A DNA stretch of 28,158 bases, from the NCBI RefSeq assembly GCF_000485595.1, contig NW_014578529.1, positions 1 to 28,158 of the forward strand. The letters run 5' to 3'. This stretch comes from Priapulus caudatus. Taxonomy: Eukaryota; Priapulida; Priapulimorpha; Priapulimorphida; Priapulidae. Below, one piece after another: positions 1 through 11,194 of this stretch; the stretch's first letter is position 1, and the number at the start of each line of letters is the position of its first letter. The translations under genes and the position numbers were made by a program. A model generated the notes under the pieces. It had not been told where the DNA came from. It was given only the letters and a program-made list of their open reading frames with translations, and searched no databases.

Positions 1-300
1 GGGCTCTTCTCCTCCTACTTCCTCCCTCCTCCTCCTCCTCCCCTCCTCTTTCCTCCATGCCCTCCTCTCTCCTCCTCCACCTTCTCCCTTTCTCGGTCCT
101 CCTTCTCCACCTTCTCCCGCCTCCTCTCCTCCACCACGTTCTCCCCACATTTTCCCTCTCCTCCTCCTCCACCTCCTCTCCTCCTCCTCCTCCTCTTCCT
201 CCATCTCCTCTCCTCCTCTGTCCTCCTCCTCCACCACCTTCTCTTCACTTCTCCCCCCCTCCTCCTCCACCACCTCTTCCCGGCCTCCTCGACCTCCTGC
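1..300. repeat. CT-rich polypyrimidine tract
   Basis: Almost uninterrupted C and T on the plus strand, built from irregular CCT/CTC triplets with short CCACC and TTCTCC interruptions. Long reading frames here on either strand encode only Pro/Ser/Leu or Arg/Gly/Glu runs, which is what a low-complexity tract produces in any frame. A polypurine/polypyrimidine duplex of this length can form triplex (H-DNA). The tract touches the window edge, so its full length is unknown. Confidence 0.9.
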
Positions 301-339
301 CTGTATCACTGTTCACAATAAATAATAAACACCAGTGAG

Positions 340-955
340 TAAATGTCCGGGGGGTAATTGCTCCGGGGGGGTAAAATGTCCGGCGGTAATGTTCCGGGGG
401 GTAAATGTCCGGGGGGAAATGTCCGCGGAGGTAAATGTCCGGGAGGGTAATTGTCGCTGGGGTAATTGTCCGGGCGGTAATTGACGCGGGGTAATAGTCC
501 GGGGGTATTGTCCGGGGTGGTAATTGTCCAGGGGGTATTGTCCGGGGGTGAATGGCATGGGGGTAATTGTCCGCGGGGTAATTGTCCGGGGTATATGTCC
601 GGGGGTAATTGTCGCGGGGTAATTGTGCGGGGGGTAAATGTCCGGGGGGGGGTAAAATTGTCCGGTGGGTGAAATGTCCGGGGGTTTAATTGTCCGGGGG
701 GGTAAATGTCCGGGGGGTAATTTGTCCGGGGGGTAATTGTCCGGGGGGTAAATGTTCCGAGGGTGTAAATGTCCCGGGGTGATTGTCCGGCGGAGTAAAT
801 GTCCGGGGGGTAAATGTCGGGGGTAATTGTCCGGGGGGTGATTGTCCGGGGGGTGAATGGCAGCGGGGGTAAATGGCATGGGGGGTAATCGTCGGGGGTA
901 ATTGTCCGGGGGGTAATTGTCCGGGGGGTGATTGCCGGAGGGTATTTGTCCTGAC
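340..955. repeat. G-rich minisatellite, 15-17 bp unit
   Basis: About 38 imperfect head-to-tail copies of a unit close to GTCCGGGGGGTAATT, with the alternatives TAAATG and TGAATGGCA in the A/T part. Each unit contributes a run of 4-7 G on the plus strand at regular spacing, so the array has strong G-quadruplex potential. The minus-strand frame across it (313-960) reads as a repeating Pro-Pro-Asp-Asn-Tyr type peptide. I read that as a product of the repeat, since unit length and sequence drift freely without regard to codons. Confidence 0.93.
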
Positions 956-967
956 ACCATATAGGTT

Positions 968-1003
968 ATATATATATATAGTATATATATATATATAATT
1001 ATA
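968..1003. repeat. TA dinucleotide tract
   Basis: Short alternating TA run with a central AG interruption, separating the G-rich minisatellite from the inverted-repeat elements that follow. Confidence 0.8.
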
Positions 1004-1035
1004 TTCCTGTGTTCGCGCTATCGGTTAAAGCATAA

Positions 1036-1481
1036 CGCACACACCCGAGCAAAAACCTGAACTGGAGCAAAACGTGTTTCGCTCGATGTTCGTGGCTGTG
1101 TGCGCGATTCCCGAAACAAAAAACATTGCTCAGCTGCTGAGCGTGTTTCGCTGAACAAGCATGTTTGATTCGCGGAGCGTGTTTTCGCTTGAGCGTACGT
1201 TTAGCTCGGGGTGTGGCGTCAAGTCGTTCTGCTACATATAGCGGAAACGCCACAGACGGTCTCAATCAATATTCTTAAAAAATCACATGACACCACAAAA
1301 ATTGGATGTCCATTGGATGGCTATTTTTGATGTCATGTGACAGCGGCGCCTGTACGCAGTGTTTCTGTATGTTTTGCTCAGCCTGTGTGCTGTGTGGCGG
1401 TGGCGTGTGTGCGCTTGCTCGCCGAGCACGAACGCGAAACGCCTGGAAAACAAAATTTCCCGTTTTGCTCGGGTGTGTGCG
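1036..1481. mobile_element. Inverted-repeat MITE-like element, copy 1
   Basis: The element begins with CGCACACACCCGAGCAAAA at 1036-1054 and ends with its perfect reverse complement at 1463-1481, giving 19-bp terminal inverted repeats on a 446-bp unit. No long frame resembling a transposase is present. The internal sequence recurs in the copy that follows directly. A short palindrome (GGCTTAAGCC) lies in the 16-bp junction between the copies. No convincing target duplication was found, so the superfamily is not assigned. Confidence 0.65.
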
Positions 1482-1497
1482 CTAGGCTTAAGCCCAG

Positions 1498-1926
1498 CGC
1501 ACACATTCGAGCAAAACACCTGAACGTGGAGCAAAAACGTGTTTCGCTCGATGTTCGTGGCTGTGTTGCGGATTCCCGCAAACAAATACACTTGCTCAGC
1601 TGAGCATGTTCAGCTGAACAAGCAATGTTTGATTCGCTGAACGTGTTTTCGCCTGAACGTACGTTTTGCTCGGGTGTGTGTGTCAATCGTTCTGCTACAC
1701 AGCGAAACGCCACAGGCGATCTCCAATCAATATCTTTAAAAATATCACATGACACACAAAATGGCGACTACCATCGAGTACCGCGAGTATCGAGTGCGCT
1801 GTACGCAGTGTTTCTGTATGTTTTGCTCAGCTGCGTGCTGTGTCGGGTGGCGTGTGTGCGCTTGCTCGCCGAGCAGAACGTGAAACGCTGGAAAACAACA
1901 TTGTCCGTTTTGCTCGGGTGTGTGCG
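1498..1926. mobile_element. Inverted-repeat MITE-like element, copy 2
   Basis: A second copy in the same orientation as the one at 1036-1481, about 450-462 bp downstream. Landmarks shared in order include GTGTTTCGCTCGATGTTCGT, AATCAATAT followed by TATCACATGACA, GTACGCAGTGTTTCTGTATG and the terminal TTTTGCTCGGGTGTGTGCG (1908-1926). The left end (CGCACACATTCGAGCAAAA) has two changes from copy 1. Small indels distinguish the copies, so the duplication is not very recent. Confidence 0.6.
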
Positions 1927-1959
1927 TTGCGGTTGTGTTTGTTATCGGTTCTTCTGCAA

Positions 1960-3330
<1,371 letters not shown>

Positions 3331-3599
3331 ACAGAGAAACCTGTACTGCGACATCAGGAGTTTCTTGACAGCGGGGCGACTTTCTTGCGGGCGGTATCTT
3401 GTCGATGCTCCTGTTATATCATAATATTATATTGCTTTGGTGGCATTACTTGGCACTTGTTATATACAAATATAGCAACTAAAAGCAAAAAAACAATGTA
3501 TAACATTTCTCTGTTGAAGAGTGAGCGCCTTTGGGGTATACATTGTTTTTACATGACATTTGTGTTTTTTCGTGTCTTGTACGTTGCACCGCGCTTGCG

Positions 3600-3792
3600 T
3601 CAAAAATTTCCCACTATTTTTAAGTTTTTGAACGTCTGAATCTGAAAAAAATGAAACTTGAAAAAAAATAATATCGCATGCAACGTGTTATGATTTGTTA
3701 GAATGTTTCGACCAAGTTTTGGAGAGGATCCGCTTGAAGCGTCCGTTGAGCGGTGCGGAAACGTATAGCCGGACACACATACACACACACAG
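3600..3792 (+). mobile_element. Probable LINE 3' end with ACAC tail
   Basis: The segment TTTCGACCAAGTTTTGGAGA, followed by GATCCGC, GTTGAGCGGT and ACACACATACACACACAC, resembles the 3' end of many RTE/CR1-type LINEs. In those, a 'gatccgttgagccgtt'-like motif precedes a microsatellite tail. This is resemblance by eye only. No reverse transcriptase frame lies upstream, so it would be a 5'-truncated copy. Confidence 0.35.
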
Positions 3793-3799
3793 AAAATCT

Positions 3800-5160
3800 C
3801 CAATTTATAGTAAGATTACAATTTCTACACGTAAACCTACCTTTCTTCCAGTCATTTTATTTGTTCATACTGCAGCAAGCTAGTCATGGCCGTATCGTGG
3901 TTTCCTTAATTTCCCCGTGTTATATTGTAAATAATCCCACAGTATTAACACTATAGCTTGCTCGACATGGAGTTCTCATAATGCTACTTGTATCGCGTGA
4001 GTATACATGTTCATTCTCGTTACACTAATGTGTTTGCAGCAGGAAAACTACTACACCTAAAGATATATTTACACTTGTGCTTAATGGAACCCCATCCGCT
4101 GTTCTTCACAGCCAGCTCTCATTACAGACTGTTTCGCGTATATATGTAGAGCTTTCGTGAAGTGTGTACCTGGAGGCATCACTATAAATATCCGCATAGC
4201 CGGTACGTTTATTGAACACCACAAGAATTTACCTCTAAGTTATATCAACACCTATATAACTGATTGCTTCCTTTGCACGATGATGGAGAAGCAGAAAGGC
4301 TAACAGCTCCGTTAACGGATCAATGTTCCTTGCAGATGCAATCATGGCGGGGAGGTCAAGGAGTACGGTAGCTCTTGTCGTGTATGAGAGAGACAGGTAT
4401 AGAGCTATACAAGTAGTGACACAAACAATTAATGCATCGACGAGTGATAAGAATTACACTACAAATTCACGTAACCTGGCGCTATCCACGTGTATATTAG
4501 ACCCATGCAGATTACTTACCCGGACTAACGTCACGTCTTTGTCCTTTTAAAGTTCCCTAGGGTTTAATCGCTCCGTGTTTTACAGCCCAGAGCGCTACGA
4601 ACACGAGTAGAAGCAGAGCACCAGAATATAGCGACCGTTATCATTTCATAGTTCATGTGCTTGCTAATTAATGCTGATTTATTAAGGGACAGAAGGGACC
4701 TAGGTGATCTTAGGTACCCTTATTCTGCCATTTATGGATGCTGTGAGTGCATCTAAACTTCAACTAACCGTAATTAGAGGCGAAAACTACTGATCCGCGT
4801 ATGCGCGGGCAAGCTACAGCCAAATCTATAGTAGCGGGCAGCCCCACGAGCAGGGCACCAGGCAGGCAGCGTTCTGTACCAAACTGAAAATGCCTGAATT
4901 AAAGCACCTAACCTTCTTACCGTTCCTCGTCTTTACTAAAAAGAATTTTAACGCAGGAAAATACATATTGCAATACTATATATATATAGGACGTGTGTGG
5001 TGAAGAAGAGGCCTGGACAGCCTCTACGAGGCATAGCTTTACTGAGTTTTACCACGTGGATTTAGTTTGCTCGTTGGATGTTGTCATTGTATATATAAAA
5101 AAAAGTTTTGTTAAGAAGATGCTACACAAAGTTAGCAGTGAACATATATCCAATCTATAT
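3800..5160. other. Unassigned non-coding sequence
   Basis: No homology, repeats or element termini recognised. Open frames are short and show no protein-like composition. It could hold exons too short to identify without comparison. Confidence 0.5.
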
Positions 5161-5167
5161 TTGAGTT

Positions 5168-5404
5168 CGTATGTATGTATGTATGTATGTATGTATGTAT
5201 GTATGTATGTATGTATATGTACATGTATGTATGTATATGTACATGTATGTATGTATGTATGTATGTATGTATGTATGTATGTATGTATGTATGTATATGT
5301 ATGTATGTATATTATGTATGCATGCATGCATGCATGCATGCATGCATGCCATGCATGCATGCATGCATTGAATGCATGTATGTATGTTAATGTATGTATG
5401 TATG

Positions 5405-5435
<31 letters not shown>

Positions 5436-5743
5436 TGTATGTATGTATGTATGATATATATGTATGTATTTGTTAATGTATGTAGTATGTATGTATGTAT
5501 TGTATGTAATGTATTGTATGTATAGTATGTAATGTATTGTTATGTATGAGTATGTATGTATGTATGTATGTAATGTATGTATGGTATGTTATGTATGTAT
5601 GTATGTATGATATGTATGTATGTATGTAGTATGTATGTATGTAATGTATGTATGTATGTATGTATGATATGTATGTATGTATGTATGATATGTTATGTAT
5701 GTATGTATGTATGTATGTATGTATGATATGTATGTATGGTATG

Positions 5744-5774
<31 letters not shown>

Positions 5775-6028
5775 TGTATGTATGTATGTATGTATGCTAT
5801 ATGTATGTAATGTATGTATGTTTATGTATGTATGTTATGTATGTATGTATGTAATGTATGTATGTATGTATGTATGTATGTATGTATGTATGGTATGTAT
5901 GTGTATGTATGTATGTAGTTATGTATGTATGTATGTATGTATGCTAGTATGTATGTATGTATGTATGTATGTATGTATGTATGTATGTATGTATGTATGT
6001 ATGTATGTATGTATGTATGTATGTATCG
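5168..6028. repeat. Very long ATGT tetranucleotide microsatellite
   Basis: About 860 bp of ATGT/GTAT repeats, with uninterrupted blocks separated by single-base losses (TAATG, GATATG) and an ATGC variant block at about 5317-5370. Met-Tyr-Val-Cys frames on the plus strand and Ile-His-Thr-Tyr frames on the minus strand are artefacts of a 4-bp unit read in threes. The final 90 bp is nearly perfect, which suggests recent expansion at that end. Confidence 0.97.
5317..5370. repeat. ATGC variant block inside the ATGT array
   Basis: Successive ATGC units, each self-complementary when repeated, with one phase slip (GCCATGC). The block is flanked by ATGT on both sides. It can form cruciforms, unlike the surrounding ATGT. 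Confidence 0.85.
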
Positions 6029-6695
6029 TACCCTATGGGCGGCCAAACCGCCCAAGCGATCTGGATGCAATTTTCAGAAGGCGATTTCCTATACCCGGGG
6101 AGCTATTCCTGTCAAACCGTGAAACTCACCGAAAATCGGTGAAAAATCCCTCAATTCGTGAAACTTCAGACAATGTCAGCACTCACTGTACAGTGCTGCC
6201 ACACACAGAAAAATCGATGACTATTTCTTTCCCTCACCTCATCAGCTGCTGCTATTGTGAAACCGAAACCAATACTAAAACAGAGCACAACCAGGACCAG
6301 TTCAGAGGTACTACTTACTGAGTTGAGAGGTTGAGTTCAGATGCTACAATCTCATAATGCATTGTACCATTCGAAAGCTATGCATTTTCTGATTCGGTAA
6401 AAAAAATTCTTAATTTCAATGTGCATGGTTGCGCGCCAAGCATTCACTAGACAATATCCAGTGGACACAGACCCCACTCGCTGGCCTGTCTCTATCTATA
6501 CTATATATGGAATTTCTTTTATTCATGGTACGATCTCACAATGGATAGCTGTACGTGGGGAGCTCAACAGTTGGAGACGCCAGGAAACTCTACATATTTG
6601 CACCAGAGAATAACACGAAAAACATTGTTTATCAACAGGCTTTGAAATGAAAAGTGCAACCTATTCGTACATGCTGTTATAATAACTTTTTGTCA
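6029..6695. other. Unassigned non-coding sequence
   Basis: Single-copy-looking sequence with no gene or element ends recognised between the ATGT array and the following MITE. Confidence 0.5.
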
Positions 6696-6703
6696 TTTAT
6701 ACC

Positions 6704-6893
6704 CAGGGCCGGACTAAGCGTGTGGGGGGCCTGGGGCACGCAATTGTGTGGGGGCCCTATAGTCTGTATTTTTTCTGCACTTTCATGCTTGCAAATTCAG
6801 AGAGTATTTCATCGTGTTTCAACGAATTTAAAATCATTCATGTGGGGGGCCCGGGGCACGTGCCCCTGTTGCCCCGCCCTTAATCCGCTAGTG
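6704..6893. mobile_element. hAT-type MITE with 8-bp target duplication
   Basis: A 190-bp element starting CAGGGCCGGACTAAG and ending CTTAATCCGCTAGTG (imperfect terminal inverted repeats, 10 of 15 positions). It is flanked on both sides by the identical octamer TTTATACC (6696-6703 and 6894-6901). An 8-bp target duplication with CAGGG-like ends is the signature of the hAT superfamily. The interior repeats a GTGGGGGGCC-GGGGCAC motif near both ends. There is no transposase, so it must have been mobilised in trans. Confidence 0.8.
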
Positions 6894-6901
6894 TTTATAC
6901 C

Positions 6902-7438
6902 ATATTATTATTATGTCCCAGGGGTTCTAAGTTGGGTTGTGCTGTCATATAAATGTCATACGTAACAGATTTTTCCCATGCTTATTATCTTATTAGACCG
7001 ATTTGTAAATATTGATATTGTGTGCAATGTTATTGTCGATTTTTACCCAATGTTCCTATTGTGTCCCATTATTAGTAGTATAAATTAGTAGCACGATTTT
7101 ACCCAGCGCAGCGGGTACCCGCAGCTAGTATATATATATATCAAATAAATATCAAATACTAAGATGCTGCGTGCAGGTTGCTAGCCTTCGTTCTGCAACC
7201 CATTACCGTGTATTGGTAGATGACATGTTAGGAGAGGTGCCTACGACGGCGGGCGTACATAGAGGATGAATATAGACTATATGATGATCGGCCCATTTTA
7301 ATCACTACATTACAGGTTGGGAGTCGCGAATGCTACATGACCGATCACCGTCACGTGCTCCCATTTGCAAATCCAGCAAATCCAGTGTAAGCAGGAAATC
7401 CGGCGCGATCGATATAGGACATATCTTCTCCGAGTAAA
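6902..7438. other. Unassigned stretch with a small GC hairpin
   Basis: Mostly featureless. At 7098-7135, ACCCAGCGCAGCGGGTACCC is followed by GCAGCTAGT and a TA run. Ends of this form (CAGCTAGT plus a GC-rich hairpin) recur in many invertebrate dispersed repeats, so this may be the terminus of one. The other end was not found. Confidence 0.35.
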
Positions 7439-7440
7439 AC

Positions 7441-7660
7441 GGTACTGCCTAGTTATTAAAAACATAGCTATTAAAAACGGTAAAAACGGTATTACCTAGT
7501 TATTAAAAACGTAGCTATTAAAAACGGTAAAAACGGTATTACCTAGTTATTAAAAACGTAGCTATTAAAAACGGTAAAAACGGTATTACCTTGTTATTAA
7601 AAACGGTAAAAACGGTACTGCCTAGTTAATAAAAACGTAGGTATTAAAACGGTATATATA
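7441..7660. repeat. 47-bp tandem repeat, about 4.7 copies
   Basis: The unit begins GGTATTACCTAGTTATTAAA and continues with two more ATTAAAAACG modules. Unit starts are at 7441, 7488, 7535, 7582 and 7614. The fourth unit is shortened to 32 bp by loss of one ATTAAAAACG module. Copies 2 and 3 are nearly identical. The unit is itself made of smaller TATTAAAAACGGTA modules, so it probably grew by slippage. Confidence 0.92.
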
Positions 7661-7744
7661 CCCAGTTACTACCCCACAGGAAGTATTCGTGGTTAGGCTG
7701 GACAGCCGGTTGCAGTAACGTCCTGCTGTGCCGTGGTTTATCTA

Positions 7745-8991
7745 CTAGTTGCATCTTCTGAGCTCTCTTGTCTGCGCAGACGAGTCGCCGTCGTATGAAG
7801 CTGTTAGGTTAGTCCACTGGCGTAAAAATCGTACCTTCACGTTCTTTTCCAGAGTAAGAGCAGCCCACAGACAGGCGCCGAGTGCATCCAGGATCCTGTA
7901 GGCTCGAATCGTGTTCATTGGAAAGTTCTTGCGCTTGCTCATGCGATACAACGTCCTCAGTGGAGTGTTGGGTGGCATGGCGCATCCTCAGCCTGTGGTT
8001 GATGGTAGTAGACGATGCCCTGCAGCAGTGACTCTTCCCGCTCCGCTATGCCCGAGATGTACTTGCCGCCCGGAGACCTTTCGGTATACTTGATTACCGA
8101 GAAGCATGGGCTTTTATCCTGGCACGCGCCGTGTCGGCCCTGCACGCACTGCACAAAGCACGAGCGCACGCGTCCGCATGCTTTGAGGCCTTGCTTAGGC
8201 ATACCTTTGCGTTAGGCTATGCAGATCTTGTACGAGAGAAGCCAGGCGACGGCAGCGGACAGCGCTCGCCTTTTCTTGTTGCGCTCTCCGTCGAGGTAGT
8301 TCCGGGTATCACGAATCTGCTAGATCGGGCGTTGCGCAGCTTCTTTCCTGTTCGGCGCTTGTGATGGGGTATGCCTTCGTCCTTCTTGCTTTTCGGTTGT
8401 GTGGGATACACGCCTATAGCCTCGCGCAAGCCTTGTTTGCTGCCGTCACCGTCGGATCGCTCCTATCCGTGCACAGCAAGTCGACAAACGGGATCGACTG
8501 CACCAGAAACAGCGTGTTCGTGCGTACAATGTCCGCCTCACCGGTGCCCGAAGCGCTGCCAGAAAGCAGTGCCCGAAGCGGTGTCCAAAGCAGTGTCTGA
8601 AGCGGTGCCCGAAGCGATGTCCGAAGCGGTGTCTGAAGCGGTGCCCGAAACGGTGCCTAGAGCGGTGCCAGATAGCGGTACCCGTAGCGGTGTCCGAAGT
8701 GGTGCCCGAAGCAGTGCCCGAAGTGTACCACGCTGCGGGCTCATGTACTGCACGTCAATCTGCCCCGGCACAAAAACAGATCCAGCGTTGCCGACGCCTC
8801 TCTCGTGCAAAGAAACCCATTGCCAGCTGCCTGAGTATCTCGTGGTTCTCGCGCATTGCTGTTTCCGCTGAACCAGCGACCTGCTTCCGGCCAGAGACTG
8901 TCACCATTTGCTGCCAATAATCGACACTGCCTGGAAATAAGTGAGCGAAGTCGCTACCAGCATTTAGTAACTGTACAGTTGTGTATGGCAA
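7745..8991 (-). pseudogene. Broken GC-rich coding-like block, family unknown
   Basis: This block is clearly richer in G+C than its neighbours. On the minus strand it carries several protein-like frames separated by stops and frame changes: 8755-8991, a continuation in another frame near 8700-8810, about 8411-8540, 8217-8429, 7957-8202 and 7745-7978. Composition is globular, for example HLFPGSVDYWQQMV in the first and GGKYISGIAE in a later one. The 12-bp minisatellite at 8535-8735 interrupts it. I do not recognise a domain. It could be a decayed cellular gene, a transposon protein or an integrated large DNA virus gene. The alternative is chance open frames in GC-rich DNA. Confidence 0.3.
8535..8735. 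repeat. 12-bp minisatellite
   Basis: About 16 imperfect copies of GAAGCGGTGCCC (variants GTGTCC, GTGTCT, CAGTGCCC). Because 12 is divisible by three, every frame stays open and reads as four-residue repeats (Pro-Glu-Ala-Val/Ser-Glu-Ala-Val on plus, Thr-Ala-Ser-Gly type on minus). The openness is therefore not evidence of coding. It lies inside the GC-rich coding-like block and may have expanded within an ancestral frame. Confidence 0.88.
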
Positions 8992-9818
8992 CCGTTGTTA
9001 ATTAGCCACTAGTTCTTTGACCACGAACCACTGACGATCCAAACATAGCGTCCCCCGAACAGCTGTTTTTGTACACATTTGAATAATCGTAAACGATGAC
9101 GAAATTTGAATTTTGAATATTGAATAACGAAATGATCTAACCAGCTGTATTGTTTGAAATATTGCTAATGAAAACACTTTAGACACAGACGATGTACGAA
9201 TAGGCACCGCTTAAGAACTACGCAAAAGTATAACTCTAGTGAGACGATGTAAATTAGTTGTCGTAGTATCGTATGGCGGCAACATGATGATGGCCAGTGT
9301 AATATCTCTTTTGAGCTTTGTTTTTCATTACTGTGAAGGTGTGGACCCGGGAGGATGTGTAACCTCGTCCGAGTGCCGAGTTTGGATCACTCTTCGTCTA
9401 CCTCCTCTTCCTTGGCCGGTTCAGCATGGTTAAACCTTTGTTGACTTCACCCTTGGAGTCATAGAAGTGTGCAAGCCCCCACGCGACAGCAACGTGGTGA
9501 TCCAGGTCGTGAGGGTATGTAAACTGACCCTGTGGCTGAGCTTGTGTTACGCGGGATGTTCTTTCAAATCAAAATTTCGGCACGGTGTGCATGTGGATGG
9601 CAGGTGTGGTTGTAGGCTAATGGACAGTAATTTTGTAAGAGAAACTCGCGTTACCATCTACCTTATTGCCATGGCTGTCGAGAAGTTTTAATCATCAATG
9701 TTTTTAACCACCTTGTCATCGATCCTTGTGTCACATCGGAGGCATTCGACAGGACAAAAACGCGTTTTGATGATCGCCTAATCTCTATTATGAGCTCTTG
9801 TTTATATCCACCGCGTAT
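8992..9818. other. Unassigned non-coding sequence
   Basis: No recognised gene, RNA or element. Short frames such as 9239-9433 have no family resemblance. Confidence 0.5.
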
Positions 9819-9996
9819 ATAGTCGGATAGCCAGAAAATGGTTTGAATGCATAATTTCGCCTCATGCTCTATATTTTCGGCGCGAACGGGCATGCGCAAA
9901 ACCGATATTTTCTCTTGTGAAACTGAGAAATTATTCAAAATGTGTATGGCCAAAACGCACAAACGGATGCCCTAGAGTTGCCGACGGAAGCAGTAT
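9819..9996. repeat. Dispersed direct repeat, copy 1
   Basis: Begins TATAGTCGGATAGCC and runs through TGGTTTGAATGCATAATTTC and GCGCGAACG to GACGGAAGCAGTAT. The same order of landmarks is found at 10261-10548. Following it, CCTAGATAGCATGTCGCCAG (10019 onward) has a relative at about 10911, so parts of a larger unit appear more than once. Confidence 0.75.
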
Positions 9997-10260
9997 TTCG
10001 CTGAATTCCTACAATCTTCCTAGATAGCATGTCGCCAGCACTAGGTGCACGCTATAAAAAAAAATTCGCTAGCGTCTCAGCCCGTCGCAGAGACGACGTC
10101 GGAAAGAGGTGCGGCGGTAAAATCGTCGACCGGAGACTATGTCCAGCATATATATATATACCTATATATTATATGCATATCGCCGTCGGTCATACGAAAA
10201 AGATGGCGCTCTGAAATTCACAAATACGCAGGCGCTCGCCGAATTTTACGATGTTTTGCT

Positions 10261-10548
10261 ATAGTCGGATAGCCCGAAAATGGTTTGAATGCATAATTTC
10301 GCCTCATGCTCTATACTCTCGGCGCGAACGTGCATGCGCAAATCCAATATTTTCCCTTGTGAAACTGAGAAATTAGTAATGTGTAATTCGAAACGTGTAT
10401 CGCCAAAACGCACAAACGGATACTGGATGTATACTAGATATATATATACTAGATGTATACTAGATATAGGATAGTATATATAGTATAATTATAGGATAGA
10501 TACTAGCGTTTACTGGATGCCCTATAGAGTTACCGACGGAAGCAGTAT
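10261..10548. repeat. Dispersed direct repeat, copy 2 with TA-rich insertion
   Basis: Homologous to 9819-9996 in the same orientation, with roughly 90 bp of TA-rich sequence (about 10422-10515) added between AACGGAT and GCCCTA. The inserted part repeats TACTAGATATA and GTATACTAGAT. The two copies are about 440 bp apart. Confidence 0.75.
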
Positions 10549-10839
10549 GCAACACGACATACGCACAACAGAAAACCAATATTCACAAGGAGCGTTGATG
10601 CTATGGGTACGTCCTGCCGTTCTGGCCTTTAACCCCGGGTTAAAGAAAACAGCTAGGGATTTTATGCTACACGATCACGTGCTGTGCTGGCATCAGTGCG
10701 GAACGTGTGTGTAAACGCGAAAGAAATGCGTAATCAGCTATTGCTGAGCCAGGACAACGTAACACGCGACATGGGAATATCCCGGACGAGCGAAAAGATT
10801 CAAAGCGGCGACATACTAATGATACAGACGACTACTGAT

Positions 10840-10905
10840 CTACTACTAATACTACATATATACATATGTATATACATATATATATACATATATATATATA
10901 TTGCG
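10840..10905. repeat. TATATAC microsatellite
   Basis: Tandem TATAC/TATATATAC units. Confidence 0.8.
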
Positions 10906-11050
10906 TATCTTCCTAGTGAGCACGTCGCCAGCACTATACACGTGGAATGCCCGGTGCAGTATACGCATGGAATAACGTCCACACGGCATTTGCATCCATC
11001 GCCATGCACCGAATATGCATGGCGCATGGCACTCATGGTACCGTCTACGC

Positions 11051-11180
11051 TAGCTCTAGAACTATGGCCCTTCGCTCTGCCAGAGGGCTATAGCACAAAC
11101 TATGTTGAAACTGGGCAACGGAACTGCTCCCACTGCTCCCACTGCCTGTGGCCGAGCGAAGGGCTATAGTTCTAGAGCTA
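11051..11180. repeat. 27-bp inverted repeat (fold-back)
   Basis: The arm at 11051-11077 (TAGCTCTAGAACTATGGCCC, then TTCGCTC) is matched by its reverse complement at 11154-11180 with a single mismatch, around a 76-bp loop. The octamer GTCTACGC abuts the left arm (11043-11050) and recurs 5 bp beyond the right arm. This may be a blurred target duplication. Probably a small fold-back transposable element. Confidence 0.65.
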
Positions 11181-11194
11181 CGTACGTCTACGCA

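Noticed and set aside
313-960. 215-residue minus-strand frame rich in Pro, Asp, Asn and Tyr
   Set aside because: It is the translation of the G-rich minisatellite; unit lengths of 15-17 bp change the frame repeatedly and no start context or domain is present.
5695-6321. 208-residue Met-Tyr-Val-Cys frame
   Set aside because: Translation of the ATGT array extended by chance into flanking DNA.
7441-7660. CRISPR array
   Set aside because: The 47-bp units repeat along their entire length with no unique spacers, and the context is eukaryotic.
8371-8871. 166-residue plus-strand frame
   Set aside because: Kept open by the 12-bp minisatellite; flanking parts are Cys/Ser/Pro-rich without family resemblance, and the minus strand looks more protein-like.
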